Assembly: GCA_019454045.1 (NCBI GenBank)
Contig: SKCR01026747.1
Location: forward strand, 1-64,000
Length of the DNA stretch: 64,000 bases
From: Zanthoxylum bungeanum
Lineage: Eukaryota; Streptophyta; Magnoliopsida; Sapindales; Rutaceae
Reading direction: 5' to 3'
Shown: piece after piece, positions 45,621 through 57,900 of the stretch
Position numbering within the stretch: the first letter of the stretch is position 1
How the letters are laid out: every line of letters starts with the position of its first letter
Notes under the pieces: generated by a model
Databases searched by the model: none
Told to the model about the DNA's origin: nothing
The model's input: only the letters and a program-made list of their open reading frames with translations
Program-made: the position numbers and the translations under genes

Positions 45621-47764
45621 AATTTTGACAATAAAAATAAATTAATTTTTTTTTTTAACGTTAAAAGCTTTAAAGGAAAAACATTTACAATAAAGACACA
45701 TGCAAATTTTATAACTCCCTTTTTTTATTTAAAATTGAAATTTACAACATTTTTTCAGACTGGGGACGTGAGATTGTAATCGGATCAGACAAAACTCAAA
45801 AGTGAGAGCCAACTGGAAATGAAAATCTTTATGTGGACATGCACGTGTTCGTTTTACCTCAATTCAGTCGTCTTGTGCGTGTCAATCGGTAAAATATATA
45901 TAGATTCCTAAAATAATTAATCCAAACCCTAGGGACTAAATTAAATTTCACCCTAGCTTTTTAAGGTGAATATGGCCCCATAAACGAAGGAAGCTTGATT
46001 ATGGGTGGTAATTTGGATTATGATTGGTTTATTCGTTCGATTCGATTCGCTTTAAAATGAATATGAGTTTGAAAAAATAAATTCGTTTAATAAATGGGTC
46101 AATTCGATTTGATTCGTTTATTCGAATACGAATTTAAGTTCGTTTATTCGTTTAGGGTTCGTTTTAATATTTTCTTTTACTAGTTATTATTATTTTTTAA
46201 TTAAGATTCGAGAAATTATGGCTAATTATCATAGGAAAAAAAATAATATTATCGATGTTTGGTAAGTTATTTTTAATAAATATATTAATTACGTATTTCA
46301 TATGTATATATTTACGAAAAATTAATGTATATAAATTATGATAATTTATGTTATTGAATAATATCATAATTAAATGAATATTTGTATTCGATTCGTTTAT
46401 TTCTAATATTAAGATTCGTTTAATAAATAAATCGAATACGAATCCATCACATTTTGATTCGATTCGTTTACGATTTGATACAAATTCGATTCGTCAATTC
46501 GTTTTATCATCCTCAAATTTGAGGTCCAATCCCGAACCCGTCAACTGTGGAATGATTGCTCGAACCGCTACCATAACAAAAGTGAGTCAGGATTTATTAA
46601 AAACTAATCAAAATTTTCAGGAAAGAACACAAACTTCGGGAACAAGTAGAGGTATCTTGTAATTGTGCAATTGAACTTGGCAAATTGGTTGGGCTAATTG
46701 ATTACAATATGGTCTTCGTACTTTCAATTAAAGTATATGATGTATTTATGCCTTACTAAATACTAATATAGTAGTTATTTAAATAAACAATGACATCGTT
46801 ATTGTTAATGCATCATCAACCAATTGAGACCATTTGCATTATGCTATTGTTACAAGCCAAAAAGGTCAGAAAGTTCTGCTTTGGAGCCATTTGATTTTTG
46901 AATTGAAGACCAAATCATAAAGAGATTTTCAAATGACCTATCCAAATCATCATTGGAACATGAAAAACATTAACATGAAAGATTATAGGCAGCCATAAAA
47001 ATGAAGAAACATTTCATTTGGTACAAGATCTTTCATATTTGTAGGAACTTGCAAAAAGGTGGGATTTCCTTTCATCTTTCACAGTGAATACATGAGTAAA
47101 TTCAGTGGACAAATCATGTGATTCAATAATTGTTTGAGAAAGATATTAGAGGTATGCTTATAAGTGATGACCATCATTAATAATAAAATATCGTTTGAGT
47201 CAGCAATTCGGAGTTAGACCATCTTAGTAGATAGAATAAAATTACGGGAGACCAAGACTTACTCCCGACCAAAAATATGCAGATATGCGTAGGAACATGT
47301 TAGAAATGTGTTTGTAAGTGATACATATTAATTCATGCAAGTGAGGGCCAAACAATGTCAAGACATGTCTTCACCTACATTATATAGTTTGGATTTCAGA
47401 AATGTATGCATCAACAGGCAGCCTGTACTAGAAGTTTGTAATTCAAATCTCAGAAACATACAATTAATACTCATTTATAAAACAATGGGAACAATAAATA
47501 TGCATCCCAAGTTAGAAATGGCGTTAAGCTTGTTTGTCAATGCAATAGTATTCTTTATGAAGAGTGCTATCTGAATATATATATATATATATATATTCAG
47601 ATTTTGCACCATCTTCACAAGGGCTATATGTCAGTATAAAAAGAAAACGAAACCCTAAAAATTTAGTTGCTTAAAAATATTTCTATAAATGGGAAGACCT
47701 ATACAGAAAATGGTGATTCCAGTGAACCATTATTCAAGACAGATGAAGAAAAGGTCATGATACA
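45621..47764. other. Intergenic AT-rich DNA
   Basis: No supported gene. From about 46010 to 46510 there is a degenerate simple repeat of ATTCGATTCGTTT-like words on both strands. The rest looks low-copy. A perfect AT palindrome is listed separately. Confidence 0.6.
47572..47601. repeat. AT dinucleotide palindrome
   Basis: CTGAAT, then an (AT)n run, then ATTCAG form a perfect inverted repeat of about 30 bp. It could extrude as a hairpin. It lies about 160 bp beyond the putative terminal exon. Confidence 0.8.
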
Positions 47765-47809
47765 TCAAACCCCATTTTGCTTCAGGTACTCCCTTGCCTC
47801 TTTAATGTC
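47765..47809 (-). CDS. Putative terminal exon of an unidentified host gene
   Basis: On the minus strand TTTATGTTTAG is followed by 15 codons, DIKEAREYLKQNGV and a TGA stop. It joins in phase 0 to the exon-like segment at 48431-48536 (giving ALWLQQ then DIKEAREY), across an AT-rich intron-like gap of 621 bp. The join gives a plausible soluble C-terminus. I do not recognise the protein. Evidence is limited to splice-like sites and a continuous frame, so this may be chance. Confidence 0.35.
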   Translation of the reverse strand, partial: DIKEAREYLKQNGV

Positions 47810-48430
47810 CTAAACATAAAAGGTTTTTTACAAACCGATTAAGATGATCAGAGGTATTATAAAACTTACAGTAACACATTAATTTTCAACTGAAGGTTTT
47901 GGAGAACACAACCGAATCTCTAAAAATCCAAATTACTACTATCACCTATTGCCAGATATTGATAAGTTTTAGAGTATTGTGAATACAAAAATTACAAATC
48001 AGGTTGCTTTTTGAATTGTGATGAACTGGAAGAATGTCAGAGCTTCTGCCGACTCGCTTGCCTTTCTATGACTAAGATCAAAATCACTTAAAATATACTG
48101 GGATTGCTTCAGAGCCTACGAAAAATTAGTGTTTGCTCGGGGTTCAAAACTGGGATTGCTTCAGAGACTACCAAAAGAACTCATGAGATATACAAACCAA
48201 ATTAGATAACTCAAAATAATTTGAACCTCTACTCTCTTCATTAGAATTTGGAAACCAAACCTAATACCATTCAATCAACACATTGGACTTTACTGAATTT
48301 AATGTGTCACAAAGCAAACTATAAAAAAACTTTTACCTCCACCCTTTTTCTTTTTCAGAAATAAGTATAAACTATTAGTATCAGATCACCTAATATTCAA
48401 GCCTCATTCTAATAGTTGAGGGAAATTAAC

Positions 48431-48536
48431 CTGCTGCAACCACAGTGCTGCTTGTGGACAAGTTGGAAAACACATCAGACCAGTTCCAACCATTAATGAA
48501 CCATAGCATCTCAGACACAATAAAATAGATAGGCAG
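48431..48536 (-). CDS. Putative internal exon of the same unidentified host gene
   Basis: Minus strand: acceptor TTTTTTCTGCCAG, 106 bp, donor-like GCAG/GTTAAT. Frame 2 reads CYGSLMVGTGLMCFPTCPQ then AALWLQQ and joins in phase to 47809. Frame 1 is also open, so the choice rests on the in-phase join. Upstream exons would lie beyond copia Z (right of 62066), which would put Z and its SINE-like host in an intron. I cannot name the gene. Confidence 0.35.
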
Positions 48537-48599
48537 CTGGCAGAAAAAATAACAAGAGGATAAGGTAAGCCTAACCTCATAATAAAAATGAAAAACCCT

Positions 48600-48643
48600 A
48601 CATTTTTTTATTCTTTTAATTTTTTTTTTTGAGATCGTTAGAA
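48600..48643 (-). repeat. A-rich tail of a SINE-like sequence (left part)
   Basis: On the minus strand the sequence after the copia Z TSD reads TTTCTAACGATCTC followed by an A run and A-rich DNA. Together with 62062-62270 it would form one short element with an internal RNA polymerase III B-box-like site and an A tail, interrupted by Z. Confidence 0.35.
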
Positions 48644-48648
48644 ATTCC

Positions 48649-49135
48649 TGTTGGAAGAATATGTGTTGTAAATCTAATTTGGCATGCATCACTCAATCAA
48701 AACCAGATCACAATCATGTAAATCCTAAAACTTTAAGAACCAGAAAAAACCTGATTAAAATTGTCTGAGTCGAGATGATTCTCTGTCCTTAAGAACTTAT
48801 CAGCCCCGTCTCTGTGCTCTACGGGTTTTATGGCTAATGTTCTCACAGGATAACCCGGATTCCTCTTATTCAAGGGGCACTCCTTAACAAGATCTCGAAC
48901 TGGAAAATGGAGGAACTCTCTCAGACTCAAAACAGTAAAATCAAACTCACAAATTTAGATTGTTTTTCGATTTTTGAGAGTGAACATGGAGGCATCCTTA
49001 TAAAGGCATAGAAGGGTGCCTTAAGGGCACCCTTTGGTTTATGGTGCAACCCTCCATAGGGTTGTACCTCTCCAATGCACCCTCTCATTCAAAAGACATA
49101 TCTATCCTCCAATGATATTTGAAGAATTTTCAACA
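48649..49135 (-). repeat. 3' LTR of copia Z
   Basis: TGTTGGAAGAATATG...GAATTTTCAACA. On the minus strand it is preceded by a purine tract GTGAGGGAT (49136-49144). The 65-codon frame at 48733-48930 is repeated in the other LTR and is not a gene. Confidence 0.93.
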
Positions 49136-49144
49136 ATCCCTCAC

Positions 49145-49666
49145 AATTCTTCAAATATCCATACAGACACTTGAGAGAGTTTCCATGAACTAAAGCTGCA
49201 TCGAAATAGGTAGCTTTCGCCTTGAACATTTCCTAGTGAATGAAAATCGGATTTACTTGGCAAACCAGTGACCCATAGTCTTGAACTGTTCTGCCGTTGG
49301 TGTAAACCAAGACAACTGCCAACACACAGCTTTACTTCGACCATTTCCCGTTCTACGGTTGTGTTCATTTCGGCCCTGAACAACGGTCCTGGATTCATCA
49401 AGCACTTTAGGGTAACCCACCTTTAAAAGTTCCCATAGAAGCGACCTCACTTCTTACTTGAAATAGGTGATCTACTATGAAGAGGTAATCTGTCTTTACC
49501 CCCATTAGGACTCATCTCCTAATATAGTGATCATTAAAAGCCTTAGCTTATCTTAACCAATGACAGACAGCACTCAGCGTCATTATCGGAATGGGAAAGA
49601 GTACAAAACTCTTCAGTGCTTGTTTTGAATTGCACAAAGTTTCTCTTGTCCCTTTTGAACCTAGAT
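49145..49666 (-). other. 3' untranslated region of copia Z
   Basis: Lies between RNase H (which continues at 56425) and the polypurine tract. No domain is recognised. Open frames of 65 and 86 codons here lack any support. Confidence 0.6.
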
Positions 49667-49671
49667 CTTGG

Positions 49672-50665
49672 TGTTGGAAAATGGCTTATTCATAAGCATT
49701 TTGAGGCACAATTTCAAGCATGGTCCACTTCGTGTTAGTGGTTGTTATTGAATGATTCGGATACTCCTCCGTGAGTAGTTCGAAATGGTATATTCATATG
49801 CTTAAAATGGTGCTTGGGTGAATGAGAAATTGTTGCTCAAAGTTCACCCATTGGTGTTGGAAAATAAAGAAAAGTAAGCTTGTCCCATATGGGAAAGCTA
49901 TAGAGGGAATATTATGCTTATATATGATTGCTCATATGTAGATGGGTAAGAGTTGTAAGGATAGAGGCTCTCTCTACGTGCGCGGGGGGGGGGGTGCAAA
50001 TCAAATCCGAATCAAGCTTGGCTCGTGTGCACCCGCGTGTCCTGCGTACACGAATGCCGGACCAAATTGTGCGGGCCTGGCCCAGCCAATTTTTGCATGT
50101 CTCTTTATTTTTTCTAAACCTTTTGAGTTCCATAACAGTTGAATTAATGATATTAATCAACTTGGTGGTTACAAGCAATGGAAGGTCTCCCACTCATGTG
50201 ATTAATTGACATGTTTATTTCATTTATTTGAGAGATGATTTTCGTTTTTTGTGATACACAACACAAAAAAAAATACAGTTCACAAGACAGTCTCGTTTTT
50301 CTTTGTTCATCCTTTTGGGAAGAGTTCAAACGCTTTAGAGGTTCGCTGGATACGAGTTCGGTGGTGCCCTTACTCGTACGATTTTTCGTTGTATCCTGGG
50401 AAACAATCGTCTCAAGTTCTGCTGCACCTACGGTGGGAGGCGAATTTGTTTTAAGGAAATTGTTGGCATCAACAAGCCTCAAATTTCTTTCTGTTTAGTT
50501 CGATACTGCACTGCCTCCACTTGTTCATAATTGCTCAGCTGTTTAACTTTGTTATTTTCAGTATTGTTGTTTAGTTATTACCAATACTTTATTGTACCAT
50601 ATGTGTTCTGTTTTACTGTTGTTCATTGTCATTTGTAAGAACACAGTAACAAATTATTTGTAATA
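49672..50665 (+). repeat. 5' LTR of copia Y
   Basis: TGTTGGAAAATGG...TTTGTAATA, so it ends TA rather than the usual CA; the boundary is set by the TSD and by the 3' copy. It contains a G run (49985-49994). No usual initiator-tRNA-Met primer site (TGGTATCAGAGC) follows it. Confidence 0.9.
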
Positions 50666-50693
50666 GTCTTAAAACAAATTCGACTCTGTGGAT

Positions 50694-53034
50694 ATGGAAA
50701 ACAGTCCAAACACAGTAGATCCGAATATGGCAGCCTCCTCGGCTGGCCAAAATATTGTGGCAGCCCCCGTGGCTGGCCAAAGTTCAGTGGCAGCCTCCTC
50801 GGCTGGCCAACTTGCTTCAGCCTCTGGGCTTAATATGGCAGCCGCTGTGGCTAGCCAAGGTGTCACTGCCTCTGTGGCTAGACAACCTGTTGGACATGTG
50901 AGCCATGTCAATCCTGCTGCAGAAAAAACCTGAAAAATTCAGTGGACAGAATTTTAAACGGTGGCAACAGAAAATGTTTTTCTACTTGACCACATTGAAC
51001 CTTGCGAGGTTTCTAAAGGAAGAGGCTCCTGAACCCGTGGAGGGTGAGATTGATATCCAAGTTATCAGTGCAATCGATGCTTGGAAACATTCTGAATTCC
51101 TTTGTAGGAATTATGTGCTAAATGGGCTGAGTGATTCCTTGTACAGTGTGTATGCCGGGATGAAAACAGCAAAAGGGCTTTGGGAATCTTTAGACCGAAA
51201 ATATAAAACTGAGGATGCCGGTACTAAGAAATTTGTCGTAGGCCGTTTCCTAGATTTTAAGATGATTGATTCCAAAACTGTGTTAAGTCAAGTACAAGAA
51301 TTGCAAATTATTCTAGCAGAAATTCATGCTGAGGGGATGGTTTTAAGTGAAACATTCCAAGTAGCCTCGATAATTGAAAAACTACCACCTGGATGGAAAG
51401 ATTTCAAGAATTATTTAAAGCATAAGCGAAAAGAAATGAGCATTGAAGACTTGGTTCTTAAGCTTAGAATTGAGGAAGATTACAGAGTATCTGACAAGAG
51501 AGGAATAACTCATGAGGCCAAAGCAAATGTTGTTGAACATGGCCATAAGAACAAGAACCCTAAAAACAAAGGGTCAAAGATGGGCCCTAAAGGAGGAGTT
51601 TCCAAGAAATCCAAATTTCAAGGAAGATGCTTCAACTGTGACAAAATGGGTCACAAGTCTTCTGAGTGCAGACTGCCGAAGAAGAAAAAGAATCAAGAGG
51701 CTAATGTGATGGAAAATATGACTCAAGATGTTTCAGACATTAACCTTTCAGCTGTGGTTTCTGAGGTGAATCTGATGGGTTCTAACCCAAAAGAGTGGTG
51801 GATTGATACTGGTGCCACTCGACATGTGTGCTCGGACAAGAGCATGTTTTCTTCATTTGAGCCTACTGGTAATGGGGAAAAATTATACATGGGAAATTCA
51901 GCAACATCTGAGATTGAAGGTCAAGGCAAGGTGATTCTGAAGATGACCTCTGGGAAAGAGTTGACTTTGAACAACGTTCTGTATGTACCAGAAATACGGA
52001 AGAATCTTGTGTCTGGATCGCTTCTGAACAAGCATGGATTCCGGATGGTGTTCGAGTCTGATAAAGTAGTTTTAACTAAAAATGGGATGTATGTGGGAAA
52101 AGGGTATGTAACTGATGGGCTCTTTAAGCTCAATGTAATGGTTGTTAAACCTAAGAATATCAATAAAGCTAGTTCTTCTGCTTATATTGTTGAGTACTCT
52201 AATCTATGGCATGGTAGATTAGGACATGTTAATTTTAATTCATTACGGAAATTAATTAACATGAACCACATTCCAAATTTTAAAATTGATAACAAACATA
52301 AGTGTGATACTTGTGTTGAGGCAAAACTAACCAGATCATCTTTTCATAGTATTGAAAGAAACTCTGAACCACTTGACCTTATTCATACCGATGTATGTGA
52401 TTTTAATTCAATACAATCGAGAGGCGGTAATAAATATTTTATTACCTTTATTGATGATTGCACTAGATTTTGCTATGTGTATTTGATGAAAAGCAAGGAC
52501 GAAGCTATAGAGAAATTTGTTCTCTATAAGAATGAAGTTGAGAATCAACTGAACAAAAGAATTAAGGAGATGAGAAGTGATCGTGGTGGTGAGTATGTTT
52601 TCCCTTTTGAATCACTTTGTGAACAAAATGGAATCATACATCAAACCACAGCTCCTTATTCACCTCAATCCAATGGGATTGCAGAACGGAAGAATCGTAC
52701 CTTGAAAGAGATGATGAACGCTATGTTAATCAGCTCTGGCTTACCTCAGAATATGTGGGGAGAAGCTGTTTTATCAGCTAATTACCTTTTAAATAAGGTA
52801 CCACGGAAAGATGCAGGGAAAACTCCTTATGAGATGTGGAAAGGAAGAGTACCTTCCTACAAATTTCTACGAGTGTGGGGGTGTCTTGCCAAGGTAGTTA
52901 TTCCTCCACCTAAAAAGGTGAAGATAGGACCAAAAACTGTTGATTGTATTTTCATAGGATATGCACATAACAGTAATGCTTATCGATTTCTTGTGCATGA
53001 GTCTAATATCCAGATATTCACAAGAATACGATAA
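50694..53034 (+). pseudogene. Copia Y gag, protease and integrase
   Basis: The gag ATG is 28 nt after the LTR. The first frame (MENSPNTVDPNMAASSAGQN, with SSAGQ/ASxAGQ repeats) runs to an A run near 50925, where one extra base shifts the frame. The main frame then runs for about 700 codons: [20 protein letters not shown], the zinc knuckle [14 protein letters not shown], the protease block [12 protein letters not shown], the GAG-pre-integrase [14 protein letters not shown], and integrase with [25 protein letters not shown] and [20 protein letters not shown]. It ends at an early stop at 53034, where the frame changes again. Normally one polyprotein. Confidence 0.9.
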
Positions 53035-54616
53035 TGGAGTCGAGGAATGCATCTTTTTTCGAATACGTTTTTCTTTGTAAAACTAATTCGAATTCAAATG
53101 TACACAAACGGGTACATGAGACTTATTGAAGATAGTCAGGACCGAGAACAAATAAATGTTCCAGAGGATCAACAAGTTGTTGAACTTGAACCAAGACGTA
53201 GCAAAAGAGCTAGAACCGAAAAATCATTTGGTCCAGATTTTCTGACATTTTTGCTAGAAAATGATCCTCAAAGCTATAACGAAGCTGTAAGGTCAGCTGA
53301 TGGTGCTTTGTGGAAGGATGCCATCAATAGTGAAATTGAATCCATCTTACAAAATCACACCTGGGAGTTAGTGGATCTTCCTCCAGGATGTAAACCTTTA
53401 GGGTCCAAGTGGATTTTCAAAAAGAAAATAAAGGCAGATGGATCAATTGATAAGTACAAAGCAAGACTTGTAATTAAAGGTTACAGACAACGTGAAGGTC
53501 TTGATTACTTTGATACTTATTCTCCTGTAACGAGAATAAATTCCATAAGGATGATAATAGCGATTGCAGCTCTGCGCAATCTTGAGGTACATCAGATGGA
53601 TGTGAAAACAGCCTTTCTAAATGGAGATTTAGATGAAGAAATTTACATGGAACAACCTGAAGGCTTTATAGCTCCAGGACAAGAAAAGAAAGTCTGTAAG
53701 TTGGTTAAATCCTTGTATGGATTAAAACAAGCTCCAAAACAGTGGCATAAAAAATTTGATGACACCATGTTAGCAAATGGTTTCAAAATCAATGAGTGTG
53801 ATAAATGCATTATGTCAGAGAGACAGAAGTTGGCTATGTCATTTTATGTCTCTACGTTGATGACATATTGATTGTCGGGAGAGTAATGTTAAAATGGTGA
53901 AATCTACCAAGAATATGCTGAAATCCAAGTTTGACATGAAAGACATGGGTTTAGCAGATGTCATTCTGGGAATAAAGATCTCGAGAAGTCCTGATGGACT
54001 TATTCTTGATCAGTCACACTATGTGGACAAGATTCTTGGTAAATTTAACAATGATGATTCTGCTGTGGCTAGAACTCCTTTAGATGTGAGTCTACACCTA
54101 TCAAAGAATAGGGACATGGTATATCTCAAGTAGAATACTCTAGAGTGATCGGGAGTTTGATGTATCTATCGAGTTGTACAAGACCTGATATAGCCTGTAC
54201 AGTAAACAAGCTCAGCAGATATACGAGTAATCCAGGGGTTGATCACTGGAAAGCAATAGTGAGAGTACTTAGGTACTTACGTTTTACTCGTAATTATGGG
54301 TTGCACTATCATAGATATCCAGCTGTAGTCGAAGGATACAGTGATGCTAATTGGATATCTGACATGAAAGACTCAAAGTCTACCAGTGGCTATGTGTTTA
54401 CACTAGCAGGTGCAGCAGCTATATCATGGAAATCCTCCAAACAGACTGTGATAGCCAGATCTACAATGGAATCAGAATTCATTGCATTAGACAAGTGTGC
54501 TTGAAGAAGCAGAATGGCTTCGAAATTTTCTAGAGGATATTCCAAGTTGGCCTAAGCCAGTGCCAGCAATTTGCATTCATTGCGATAGTCAATCTGCAAT
54601 TGGAAGGGCACATAAC

Positions 54617-54657
<41 letters not shown>

Positions 54658-54808
54658 CAATACCGTTAGACAATTACTCTCTACTGGAGTTATTTCGATT
54701 GACTATGTAAAGTCAAAAGATAACATTGCGGATCCGCTAACCAAAGGGTTAAATAGAGAGTTGGTTGTGAAATCATCGAGGGGAATGAGACTAAACCCCG
54801 TTAGATAA
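53035..54808 (+). pseudogene. Copia Y reverse transcriptase and RNase H
   Basis: RT: KWIFKKKIKADGSIDKYKAR, VHQMDVKTAFLNGDLDEEI, SLYGLKQAPKQWHKKFD, then a frame change before CLYVDDILIVG near 53855, followed by FDMKDMGLADVILGIKI. A TAG at about 54132 and a frame change near 54500 follow. RNase [50 protein letters not shown] and a terminal ADPLTKGLNRE block. There are at least four breaks, despite nearly identical LTRs. Confidence 0.9.
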
Positions 54809-55429
54809 ATGTTTATTACGAGGGAAAACCCAACCTTGTTGACTGGAGATCCCAAGATCTAGGTTCAATGGGACAACCTACTCGTAAAAGACATAATTGG
54901 TTCACTGTGGGGGGGGGGGGGGGGGGGGTTACCCTCTAGTCCATTCCTATGGTGAAATGAAACAGTGATGCTTGTATGGATTGAGGTTAAGCAAAGGCTT
55001 TTAATGATTCTTATGCGTCGGGAATCCGAGCAGAGTATTACGAGATGCTCTTAAATAAGAAATCACCTATGTGAGAGAGAAGTGGGGCCGCTTCAAAGGG
55101 AATTGTACGGGGCACAATTCTTAGAAACTCTTGCAGAACCAGGTTGATGTTCATGGCCAAAATGAGCATAACAATGATAACTCAGATGTGTTAGGTAAAA
55201 CATCTGTGTGATATATGTTCTCCATTTACATGAACGGCGGTACAGTTCAATGACATCGCGTCCACTGTCAGCCAGTAAATGAGATATATTTTCACAAGGG
55301 AAGGTTCAAAGGCTGAGGCCTACCTATCCTATGCAGGTGTTGAACCGTTGAACTCTTCTAGGTCAAAATAAATGTTTTATAAAATAATTTTATTCGACGT
55401 TTTTCGCCAATTTCATTCATGTGGGGGAT
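54809..55429 (+). other. 3' untranslated region and polypurine tract of copia Y
   Basis: No gene. A G run lies at about 54909-54927. It ends with the purine tract GTGGGGGAT (55421-55429) directly before the LTR. Confidence 0.75.
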
Positions 55430-56419
55430 TGTTGGAAAATGGCTTATTCATAAGCATTTTGAGGCACAATTTCAAGCATGGTCCACTTCGTGTTAGTGGT
55501 GTTATTGAATGATTCGGATACTCCTCCGTGAGTAGTTCGAAATGGTATATTCATATGCTTAAAATGGTGCTTGGGTGAATGAGAAATTGTTGCTCAAAGT
55601 TCACCCATTGGTGTTGGAAAATAAAGAAAAGTAAGCTGTCCCATATGGGAAAGCTATAGAGGGAATATTATGCTTATATATGATTGCTCATATGTAGATG
55701 GGTAAGAGTTGTAAGGATAGAGGCTCTCTCTACGTGCGCGGGGGGGGGGGGTGCAAATCAAATCCGAATCAAGCTTGGCTCGTGTGCACCCGCGTGTCCT
55801 ACGTACACGAATGCCGGACCAAATTGTGCGGGCCTGGCCCAGCCAATTTTTGCATGTCTCTTTATTTTTTCTAAACCTTTTGAGTTCCATAACAGTTGAA
55901 TTAATGATATTAATCAACTTGGTGGTTACAAGCAATGGAAGGTCTCCCCACTCATGTGATTAATTGACATGTTTATTTCATTTATTTGAGAGATGATTTT
56001 CGTTTTTTGTGATACACAACAAAAAAAAATACAGTTCACAAGACAGTCTCGTTTTTCTTTGTTCATCCTTTTGGGAAGAGTTCAAACGCTTTAGAGGTTC
56101 ACTGGATACGAGTTCGGTGGTGCCCTTACTCGTACGATTTTTCGTTGTATCCTGGGAAACAATCGTCTCAAGTTCTGCTGCACCTACGGTGGGAGGCGAA
56201 TTTGTTTTAAGGAAATTGTTGGCATCAACAAGCCTCGAATTTCTTTCTGTTTAGTTCGATACTGCACTGCCTCCACTTGTTCATAATTGCTCAGCTGTTT
56301 AACTTTGTTATTTTCAGTATTGTTGTTTAGTTATTACAATACTTTTTGTACCATCTGTGTTCTGTTTTACTGTTGTTCATTGTCATTTGTAAGAACACAG
56401 TAACAAATTATTTGTAATA
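55430..56419 (+). repeat. 3' LTR of copia Y
   Basis: 990 bp, with about ten small differences from the 5' LTR, mostly in homopolymers (G, A, C and T runs). Confidence 0.92.
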
Positions 56420-56424
56420 CTTGG

Positions 56425-57200
56425 GATCTCCAGTCAGCTAGGTTGGGTTTCCACAGTGACAATTCTTAGATTATAGGCTTCAAGCCCATTCCCCTCGATG
56501 ACTTCTCAACTTGCTCTCGAGGTAACCTTTAGTTAGTGGATCCGCTAGGTTTCCTTCGACTCAACATAATCGATCGATATTATGCTACTTGCGAGCAGTT
56601 GACCTATGGTATTATGTCTCCGACGTATGTGTCGAGACTTACCATTATACATTGTATTTTGGGCTCTCCCAATAGCCGATTGGCTGTCACAATGTATGCT
56701 AATCGTTGGCACCGGTTTGGCCCAACTAGGAATATCCTCCAGGAAGTTTCTAAGCCATTCTGCTTCTTCCGTTGTTTTGTCTAATGCTATGAACTTAGAT
56801 TCCATAGTAGACCGGGCAACACATGTTTGCCTCGAGGATTTCCATGACACGACTGCATTACCAAGTGTGAAAACAAATCCAACCGTAGATTTGGAATCCA
56901 CTATATCAGATATCCAGCATCACTGTATCCCTCTAGAACAGCAGGATATCTCTCGTAATGTAGCCCATATTTTGAAGTTTCTTATACCTCAAAACACTTA
57001 CTATGGCTTTCCAGTGGTTGTGTCCTGGATTGCTCGTATATCTGCTAAGCCGATTCACAGCTTGAGCGATATCAGGTCGTGTGCAATTCGTGAGATACAT
57101 CAGACTTCTGATGATTCTCGAATACTCTAATTGGTATATGCTTAAACAATATTCTTTGATAGAGGAAGAGTTAGGTTAGCTACTCCCAAATCTTTCATAT
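56425..57200 (-). pseudogene. Copia Z RNase H and end of RT
   Basis: Minus-strand frame with [69 protein letters not shown] and [10 protein letters not shown]. It is broken toward 57130. It is close to the RNase H of copia Y. Confidence 0.85.
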
Positions 57201-57900
57201 CAAATTTACTGGATAACACTTTCTTGGTAGATTGAATCAACTCATGATTATTACCAATTATCAGCATATCGTCTACATAGAGACATACAACGACATATCA
57301 TTCTTGAGTTGATACACTTATCACACTCATCGGTTTTAAACCCACTTGACAACATCTCTTTGTCAATGTTCTCATGTCATTGTCTAGTGCTTGTTTTAAT
57401 CCGTACAAGGATTTTACAAGTTTGCACACCTTCTGTTCTTATCCAGGAACATTAAACCCTTCTGGTTGTTCCATGTAAGTCTCTTCATCCAATTCACCAT
57501 TCAAGAATAACGTCTTTACATCCTTTTGATGTATTTCAAGACCAAATATAGCTGCTATAGCTATAAACATTCTACTAATGTGATACGAATCACTGGTGGA
57601 TAGATGTCAAAGTAAACAAGACATTCTTTCTGTCTATAATCTTTTATGACAAACCTCGCCTTGTACTTATCTATTGATCCTTCCATTTTCATCTTTCCAT
57701 TTGTAGCACAGTGGCTTACAACCTGGAGGAAGATCAACCAACTCCCAAGTATGGTTCTGTAGGATTGAATCAATCTCACTGATAAGCGCCTCTTTCCACA
57801 GAGGTGCCTCCCAAGAAGACATTGCTTCTTTATAGCTTCGAGACTCATTTTCCAACAAATATGTCAGAAAATCGGATCTAACTCTTGGTCAACCTGATCA
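57201..57900 (-). pseudogene. Copia Z reverse transcriptase
   Basis: Segments in several frames: SIDKYKARFVIKDYRQKE, QNHTWELVDLPPGCKPL, a DVKTLFLNGELDEET-like block and, near 57270, a VVVCLYVDDMLIIGN-like catalytic region on the minus strand. Frameshifts and stops separate them. Confidence 0.8.

Larger units (their letters stand above)
49672..56419 (+). mobile_element. Copia Y (Ty1/copia), plus strand
   Basis: 6.7 kb, LTRs of 994 and 990 bp that are about 99% alike by eye, TSD CTTGG at 49667-49671 and 56420-56424. All copia domains are present in order: gag, protease, integrase, RT, RNase H. It is inserted in the 3' region of copia Z, whose protein it resembles closely, so the two belong to related families with different LTRs. 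Confidence 0.94.

Noticed and set aside
49928..50209. Frames of 66-93 codons in the copia Y LTR, repeated at 55684-55963
   Set aside because: LTR sequence; the copies are shifted by homopolymer length differences.
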